This document shows, piece by piece, positions 58,971 to 64,000 of a stretch of DNA of 64,000 nucleotides; the first letter of the stretch is position 1, and every line of letters starts with the position of its first letter. The DNA comes from Pseudorhodobacter antarcticus (GTDB lineage: Bacteria; Pseudomonadota; Alphaproteobacteria; Rhodobacterales; Rhodobacteraceae), in the NCBI GenBank assembly GCA_945862465.1, contig CAMAYO010000002.1, positions 1 through 64,000 of the forward strand. Reading direction: 5' to 3'. The translations under genes were made by a program, and so were the position numbers. Under the pieces are notes generated by a model, which had not been told where the DNA came from, ran no database searches, and worked only from the letters and a program-made list of their open reading frames with translations.

Positions 58971-60137
58971 TCAATCCTTCAGGCTTTCTTCGCGCAGGCC
59001 ATCGGCCAGCAGGTTCAGCCCCAAAACAAGGCTCATCAATGCCAGCGCAGGCACGACGGCAGGGTGGGGCACCATCGACAGCAACTTGCGACCGGCATTG
59101 ATCGTTGACCCCCAATCAGGGCTTTCGGGCGTAACCCCTAGGCCAAAAAAGCCCAGCGTGCCCAAAAGGATCGTCGTATAACCAATGCGCAAACAGTAAT
59201 CGACGATCAGGGGGCCACGCGCGTTGGGCAAAATCTCCCACAGCATGATGTACCACCCCTTTTCGCCGCGCGTTTGCCCCGCCGCCACATAGTCGCGCGA
59301 TTTGATATCCATCACGATGCCGCGCACGATGCGAAATACCGTGGGCGCGTTGACGAAGACGACCGAAACAAAGACGTTGAGCAGGTTCGGATCCATCCCC
59401 CAAACGCCCAGTGGGTCGGCGTTAAAGGCCAAGCCCGAATAGGCCCACAGGCCCAAAACCAGCGTGATGCCGACATAAAGGTTGCGCTTGTTCGGGCTGG
59501 TGTGAAAGCGCGACTGAAACAAGATCGCAAAGAACGCGATGGGGATCAGGAACAACACCGCCGCCAAGACCACCGGAATGCCGGTGTTGCGAATTTCGGG
59601 TGTCACCAGCAGGTAGAACAACAAGATCACCGGAAAGGCCAAAACAAGGTTCGCCAGAAACGACAACCCCGTATCCAAGCGCCCGCCGATATAGCCCGCA
59701 GGCAAGCCCAGCGTGATGCCCACCAAGAAGGCAAAGGTCGTGGCCGCAGGCGCAATGATCAACACCTGCCGCGCGCCCATCACCATGCGCGAAAACACAT
59801 CGCGCGCAAGGTGATCGCCGCCCAAAAGGAACCACTTATACTGCCCCTCAGCCCCTTCTGGCACCACAGCACCGGGCAGGGGGTTCTTGACCGAGCCCAA
59901 CTGCGCCAAAGGATCGAAGGTCATGATGACATTGGCAAAAAGGGCGGTGAAAACCCAAAACATCACCAGCGCAAAGCCTACGATCGCCACGGGGCTGTCA
60001 AACAGCTTGCCATAAAGCCCCAAGCTCCGCTTGAAGCGGAACGACAGCGCAAAGGTCACGGTCAGCGCGACCCATACGGGCCAGAACTGCTTTGCCATCA
60101 GCCCGAAGATTGCGGCCCAAGATAAAGGTTCACTCAT
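58971..60137 (-). CDS. ABC transporter permease, DppC/OppC type
   Basis: This 388-residue inner-membrane permease has about six helices. It has the OppC_N start (LYGKLFDSPVAIVGFALVMFWVFTALFANVI) and GGDHLARDVFSRMVMGARQVL at the start of the channel domain. The EAA loop reads YVAAGQTRGEKGWYIMLWEILPNARGPLIVD. A 50-residue insertion between two helices (about 190-245, VLAAVLFLIPIAFFAILFQSRFHTSPNKRNLYVG) is longer than in E. coli DppC. I chose ATG 60137, one base after the DppB stop; twelve upstream codons overlap that gene. Confidence 0.92.
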   Translation of the reverse strand: MSEPLSWAAIFGLMAKQFWPVWVALTVTFALSFRFKRSLGLYGKLFDSPVAIVGFALVMFWVFTALFANVIMTFDPLAQLGSVKNPLPGAVVPEGAEGQYKWFLLGGDHLARDVFSRMVMGARQVLIIAPAATTFAFLVGITLGLPAGYIGGRLDTGLSFLANLVLAFPVILLFYLLVTPEIRNTGIPVVLAAVLFLIPIAFFAILFQSRFHTSPNKRNLYVGITLVLGLWAYSGLAFNADPLGVWGMDPNLLNVFVSVVFVNAPTVFRIVRGIVMDIKSRDYVAAGQTRGEKGWYIMLWEILPNARGPLIVDYCLRIGYTTILLGTLGFFGLGVTPESPDWGSTINAGRKLLSMVPHPAVVPALALMSLVLGLNLLADGLREESLKD

Positions 60138-60138
60138 A

Positions 60139-61224
60139 TCAGCCCAGCCGGATTCGGGGATTAAGGAAGACATAGCCGATGTCAGAGATCAGCTGTGTCA
60201 CAAGCACGAAGATCACGGCCACCACAGAGGCGCCCAACAACATCTCGATGTCGTTGTTGCCGGCGGCGGTGACAAGCATCCAGCCGAAGCCTTTGTAGTT
60301 GAACAGCGTTTCCACGATCACCACGCCATTGAGAAGATAGGGAAACTGCAACATGATCACCGTGAAGGGCGCAATCATCGCATTGCGCAGCGCATGGCGC
60401 AGCACGACTTGGCGGAACCCCACGCCCTTAAGCCGCGCGGTGCGGATATATTGCTGCGTCATCACCTCTGTCATCGAAGCGCGGGTCATGCGGGCAATAT
60501 AGCCCACGCCGTAAAGCGCAATCGTGGCCACCGGCAGGCCAAAATTCCAAAAGGTTATGTTATCCATGGCCGAAGTTGCCGTGCCCATGAACAGTGTCTT
60601 ACTGCCAATCCAACCCCATTCCGCCAACAAGGGCGACAGGCCCGTGGCGGGTGAGGCGAGCAGCACCACCAAAATCACGCCCGACACATATTCTGGTGTG
60701 GCGCTTGTGGCGATGGAAAAGGTCGACAGCACACGGTCGGTGCGCGAGCCTTCACGCATCCCTGCCAAAACGCCGATCAGCAGCGCCACAGGCACCATCA
60801 CCAGCATCACGGCCAACATCAGCCAGCCTGTGGCCGCCATTGATTTGCCCAGAGAAAACAGAACCGTCTTCTTGAAAACGGTCGATACGCCCCAGTTGCC
60901 CTGAAAAACGCCGCAAAACTTCGGTGCCATCGCGGGATCGTCGCGCTGCCCGATGCACTTGCCGCGCGTCACCCCTTTTTCGTCGGTGATCACCCAACCC
61001 GGTGCGGCACCCAGCCATTCGGCATAGCGATAAAACACCGACCCGTTGTGGCCATGCTCTTCCAACCACGACGCCACGGCCGCATCCGTCATGCGGACCG
61101 ACCCTTCTGACCGTGCCAGTTTTTCCAAATTCGGCGGCAGATTGGTGAGAAAGAAAACGACAAAGGTCAACACCAAAGCCGTCACCAGCATCACGCCCAG
61201 ACGCCGGATCACGAATGCGAGCAT
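60139..61224 (-). CDS. ABC transporter permease, DppB/OppB type
   Basis: This 361-residue permease starts with the usual helix (MLAFVIRRLGVMLVTALVLTFVVFFLTNLPPNLEKLAR). The channel domain has GNWGVSTVFKKTVLFSLGKSMAATG and the EAA-type loop QYIRTARLKGVGFRQVVLRHALRNAMIAPFTV. A periplasmic insertion (about 55-105, ASWLEEHGHNGSVFYRYAEWLGAAPGWVITDEKGVTRGKCIGQRDDPAMAPKFCG) is larger than in DppB of enterics and contains two cysteines. It pairs with the DppC-type permease. Third from the end of a four-gene importer operon. Confidence 0.92.
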   Translation of the reverse strand: MLAFVIRRLGVMLVTALVLTFVVFFLTNLPPNLEKLARSEGSVRMTDAAVASWLEEHGHNGSVFYRYAEWLGAAPGWVITDEKGVTRGKCIGQRDDPAMAPKFCGVFQGNWGVSTVFKKTVLFSLGKSMAATGWLMLAVMLVMVPVALLIGVLAGMREGSRTDRVLSTFSIATSATPEYVSGVILVVLLASPATGLSPLLAEWGWIGSKTLFMGTATSAMDNITFWNFGLPVATIALYGVGYIARMTRASMTEVMTQQYIRTARLKGVGFRQVVLRHALRNAMIAPFTVIMLQFPYLLNGVVIVETLFNYKGFGWMLVTAAGNNDIEMLLGASVVAVIFVLVTQLISDIGYVFLNPRIRLG

Positions 61225-61272
61225 GAAAGCTTCCTACGTGCCAGACAGGCCCAAAGGGCCAGAATGAAAAAA

Positions 61273-61302
61273 GGCGGGAGCGCTGCTGCCAGCGCTCCCG
61301 CC
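61273..61302 (-). terminator. Attenuating terminator between binding protein and permease
   Basis: There is a perfect 13-bp stem GGCGGGAGCGCTG / CAGCGCTCCCGCC with a CTGC loop. On the minus strand it is followed by TTTTTT. Placed 14 bp after the binding-protein gene, it would make that mRNA more abundant than the permease mRNA. Confidence 0.85.
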
Positions 61303-61315
61303 CCGATTTAATCGC

Positions 61316-63013
61316 TTATGCCAGCGACCACAGGTAGTGGTGATGCTCCATCGACGGGTGCATCACAGCGCCCACAACATTCGGCTTGGTGTGGCGATAG
61401 AGCGAGCGCCAGTAGGGCTGAATGATGTAGCCTTCGTCCTGCAGGATCTTTTCCAAGATCGCTGCCTGCTCGCGGCGCTTTTCGCCGTCTGCAAGGGCCA
61501 AAGCTGCGGTCATGGCAGCGTCAAAGTCGGCATTCGCCATGCCGGTTTCGTTCCAAGAACCGGTCGAGGTGTAGGCATACTGCATGTTCTGCACTGCCAG
61601 CGGGCGGTGGTTCCAGGTGGTCGACGAGAAGGGATACTTCTGCCAATCATTCCAGAAGGTCGAACCTGGCATAACGGTGCGCTTCACATTCACGCCCGCT
61701 TTACGCAGTTCATCAGCAACGGCGTCAGAGGTATCCAGTTCAAAGCCGCCATCCAGCGAGATGAACTCGAACTCGGCATCGGCCAGATTGTGCTTGGCCA
61801 GAACGTCTTTGACGCCTGCTTTGTCGAAGGTCTGCGCATCAAGTTTGGCATATTCGGGGTGAACCGGGCAAGCATGATGGTTTTCAGCCGTGGTGCCAAG
61901 ACCATTATAGCCCAACTGTAGTACAACGGCCGGGTCAACCGCGCGCTGCAGGGCAGAGCGGACTTCTTTTTCTTTGTACAAATCCGACGTGGCTGAGTTA
62001 AAGCGGCACACGATGGTCGAGGCGGTGACGGCTTCGTACTTGGTCCAGCCCAAGGTGTTCAGCTGTTCGATGAATTCGCCGGTCGATTCGTAGTTCATGT
62101 CAATCTCGTCCGAGTTGGCGAGGCTGACCATGACTGAAGGATCGGTACCAAAGTCGACGTAGTGAATTTCGTCCAAGGGCGCAACGCCGCCCCACCACTT
62201 GTGGCTTTCGGGGGCGCGCACGATGGTCATCTTCTGGCCGACCGACATTTCGCCCGGAACATAGGGGCCGGTGCCGATGCCATTCACGGCAGGATCATCA
62301 CCGTCTTTGAAGGACGAGTGCACGATTGCCGCCGGATAGTCAGAGATAGCAGCCACAACCGCGATGTCAGAGATCGACATCTTCAGCTCAACTGTGTGGT
62401 CATCGATCTTCACAACCGACCCGTCGCGCAGCTTGGTGACCATAACGGGATTGCCCGCTTCGTCATTCACAGCAGCACCGGCAGCGTCAACCTTGGCGAC
62501 CATTTCGGTCAGGCCGGGGAAGCGCGACGCCATAGCGTTGCCGTCCACCGAGCCGTCAGCCCAACGGGTGAAGTTGAAGATCACGTCGTCTGCGGTGAAG
62601 GCATCGCCGTTGTTCCAGGTAACGCCCTGACGCACTTTCATCGTGTAGCCCGTCGCATCCGCGTTGGCTTCCCACGATTCCAGCAAACGGCCTTCGAACG
62701 AGCCGTCAGGGTTGTACTGAACCAGATATTCCAGCCAGCCGCGGTAAACGTTCGCAATCTGCGGCCAATCTGCCAAGCGAGGATCTTTCATCGCTTTGGT
62801 TTCCATGGCAACGCGAACAACGCCGCCCACCTTGACGTCTGCGGCCATAGCCGGGGCATCCAAGCCCAAAAGGCCATAGGCAGCCACTGCTGACACACCC
62901 AAAGCGGTGGTGCGGGTCAGGAACTCACGGCGGCTCAGTTCGCCGGCCTTCACTTCGGCCAGGTGCATCGAAGCACCCGGATGCAAAGCGTCGATCCTTG
63001 TCATATCGTTCAT
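61316..63013 (-). CDS. ABC transporter substrate-binding protein (family 5) with Tat signal
   Basis: This 565-residue binding protein is the first gene of the importer operon. Its N-terminus has a twin-arginine motif, [35 protein letters not shown], so it is probably exported folded by the Tat system. The mature part has the SBP_bac_5 plan ([89 protein letters not shown]). Ligand is likely a peptide, opine or similar compound. GGAGA precedes the ATG. The 324-bp gap upstream to the AraC gene holds the promoter. Confidence 0.92.
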   Translation of the reverse strand: MNDMTRIDALHPGASMHLAEVKAGELSRREFLTRTTALGVSAVAAYGLLGLDAPAMAADVKVGGVVRVAMETKAMKDPRLADWPQIANVYRGWLEYLVQYNPDGSFEGRLLESWEANADATGYTMKVRQGVTWNNGDAFTADDVIFNFTRWADGSVDGNAMASRFPGLTEMVAKVDAAGAAVNDEAGNPVMVTKLRDGSVVKIDDHTVELKMSISDIAVVAAISDYPAAIVHSSFKDGDDPAVNGIGTGPYVPGEMSVGQKMTIVRAPESHKWWGGVAPLDEIHYVDFGTDPSVMVSLANSDEIDMNYESTGEFIEQLNTLGWTKYEAVTASTIVCRFNSATSDLYKEKEVRSALQRAVDPAVVLQLGYNGLGTTAENHHACPVHPEYAKLDAQTFDKAGVKDVLAKHNLADAEFEFISLDGGFELDTSDAVADELRKAGVNVKRTVMPGSTFWNDWQKYPFSSTTWNHRPLAVQNMQYAYTSTGSWNETGMANADFDAAMTAALALADGEKRREQAAILEKILQDEGYIIQPYWRSLYRHTKPNVVGAVMHPSMEHHHYLWSLA

Positions 63014-63337
63014 GGTCGTCTCCCTGTCGGGCTATTGCCCTAGTTATCGTTTGTCAGCGGCACCGCTTGCGCGCGCTGATCCGGCGAACCGGTGTGGCTG
63101 GCGCGGTGCACGTGCTCACCCGCCTATTCCGCATCTTTTCGGGGTCTGCGTCAACGCTTGGATTCGTCACCCCCTATAACGTTTGCGACAAGAACGCGCC
63201 GCTTTGCGCAGTTGCTGCGCTGCGGCATAAGAAAGGTTGGGGTTTGTGGCCGATCGTGCGGCCGCAAACGTGAGATTCATTCTTGGAAATTTCCGCTTAA
63301 ACGGATGTTTGCAGTCCGGCTCTTGGACGCGAATCGC
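63014..63337. other. Gene-free gap upstream of the binding-protein gene
   Basis: No convincing coding frame was found in these 324 bp. It contains a 9-bp inverted pair, ACGTTTGCG (63179-63187) and CGCAAACGT (63263-63271), 75 bp apart, and a small GGCCG / CGGCC hairpin (63248-63262). These could be regulator sites for the importer, but 9-bp repeats of this spacing can occur by chance. Confidence 0.4.
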
Positions 63338-64000
63338 TTACAGATTGCGGCGAAACTCGCGCGGCGAGCTGCCGGTGCGGTTCTGGAACGCTCGGGTGAA
63401 ATAGGCGGCCGAGGTGAAGCCAAGGCTGGTGCCGATGACGTTTATGCGAAGTTTCGTTTCCGCCAAAAGCTTGCGTGCCTCAAATATCCGGCGGTCTTGC
63501 AGCAAATCTATCGCCGAACGGCTGCAGGTTTGTCGGCAGCAGCGCGTCAAATGGGTGGGCGTCACCCCCAATTCTGCCGCAAGCAACCCAACCCCCACAC
63601 CAGAGCGAAACTTCTCTTCCATCAAGGCGGTAAAGCGCGCGACCAACCGCCGCGCGGCATCGTTCTTTTGGCCTTCTTCGCCCAATCGCAGGACTTGGCG
63701 TTCAATCCAAACCGACAGAAGGGCAATATAGGCCTGAGCGGCCCGCAGATTGCCCGCTTGGTCGCTGTCCAATTCGCGTTGAATTGCGTCGAGCATGGTG
63801 TTCAACTCTTGTTGCACATGCACTTCGCGAATGCGCAGGTGCACCGGTATCCGCGGCAAATCTTGGTCGGCACCCTGGCCGAAAAATACAGCCATGCCAT
63901 AAACTTGCGCGCCGACCTCAAAGCCGTGCATCACGCCTTTTGGAATGAATATGCCGTTGTGGGCCGTATAGCCACGGGTTTGCCCTGCGATGGTGATGCG
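63338..64000 (-). CDS. AraC-family transcriptional regulator, N-terminus cut by window edge
   Basis: The frame runs without a stop from the window edge to 63338, giving 220 residues. The visible N-terminal part is cupin-like (GYTAHNGIFIPKGVMHGFEVGAQVYGMAVFFG), then a helical linker. The C-terminal AraC double helix-turn-helix (about the last 100 residues) has FRSGVGVGLLAAELGVTPTHLTRCCRQTCSRSAIDLLQDRRIFEARKLLAETKLRINVIGTSLGFTSAAYFTRAFQNRTGSSPREFRR. It resembles PobR-type regulators of aromatic catabolism. Nearest neighbour is the Tat-dependent binding protein downstream; regulation of it is a guess. Confidence 0.88.
   Translation of the reverse strand, partial: RITIAGQTRGYTAHNGIFIPKGVMHGFEVGAQVYGMAVFFGQGADQDLPRIPVHLRIREVHVQQELNTMLDAIQRELDSDQAGNLRAAQAYIALLSVWIERQVLRLGEEGQKNDAARRLVARFTALMEEKFRSGVGVGLLAAELGVTPTHLTRCCRQTCSRSAIDLLQDRRIFEARKLLAETKLRINVIGTSLGFTSAAYFTRAFQNRTGSSPREFRRNL

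Noticed and set aside
63179-63271. 9-bp inverted pair ACGTTTGCG / CGCAAACGT as a defined operator
   Set aside because: The arms are 75 bp apart and short, so chance is a fair explanation. It is noted only in the gap description.

Overview
The window is chromosomal DNA of an alphaproteobacterium of the order Rhodobacterales (Rhodobacter/Roseobacter relatives). Four things point there: a complete RcGTA-type gene transfer agent (GTA) cluster followed by cysE; a pyruvate dehydrogenase E1-beta with an N-terminal lipoyl domain; a DMSP lyase of the DddP type; and the high-GC codon use. DddP suggests a marine or brine-associated member. The species cannot be named from the sequence.

Layout. 0-7.2 kb (all minus strand): a lipid A-type acyltransferase cut by the window edge, a DMT exporter, an isolated FliG-like protein, purB, dddP and the nitrogen pair glnB-glnA with its own terminator. 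7.3-10.5 kb (plus): bifunctional NAD(P)HX repair enzyme, tRNA-Leu(UAG), trigger factor. 10.5-13.6 kb (minus): a second DMT exporter, the rpsF-rpsR-rplI ribosomal operon with a structured leader, and a PACE efflux protein. 13.7-15.9 kb (plus): fabD-fabG-acpP. 16-21.1 kb (minus): tetR-MFP-RND efflux operon with a perfect palindromic operator. 21.3-23.7 kb (plus): fabF-mltG.

23.8-37.8 kb (plus): the GTA structural cluster g1-g15. It includes the small genes g3.5 and g10.1, has mostly ATGA-type overlaps, and shows no broken gene. It is preceded by a near-consensus sigma70 promoter and a terminator hairpin. It contains a further hairpin behind the capsid gene and a dispersed-repeat/hairpin block between g2 and g3. 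cysE follows directly.

38.7-44.8 kb: pdhABC operon, ftsB, class I aldolase (minus), a divergent XRE-cupin regulator and an entericidin-like lipoprotein. 44.8-49.6 kb: an orphan family 5 solute-binding protein, a probable small RNA gene, 3-hydroxybutyrate dehydrogenase and the psuK-psuG pseudouridine pair. 49.8-51.6 kb: rpsB-tsf. 51.6-56.1 kb (minus): DMT exporter coupled to a cytochrome P450, tpiA, two Fe-S assembly proteins and ssb. 56.2-64 kb: a lytic transglycosylase, a four-gene peptide/opine-type ABC importer with a Tat-type binding protein, and an AraC regulator cut by the window end.

Most of the window is ordinary core genome. The parts most worth follow-up are the regulatory RNA-scale signals: the GTA leader promoter-terminator pair, the 46.75 kb sRNA candidate, the 5' leaders of acpP and rpsF, and the shared 32-bp dispersed repeat, one copy of which lies inside the GTA cluster.
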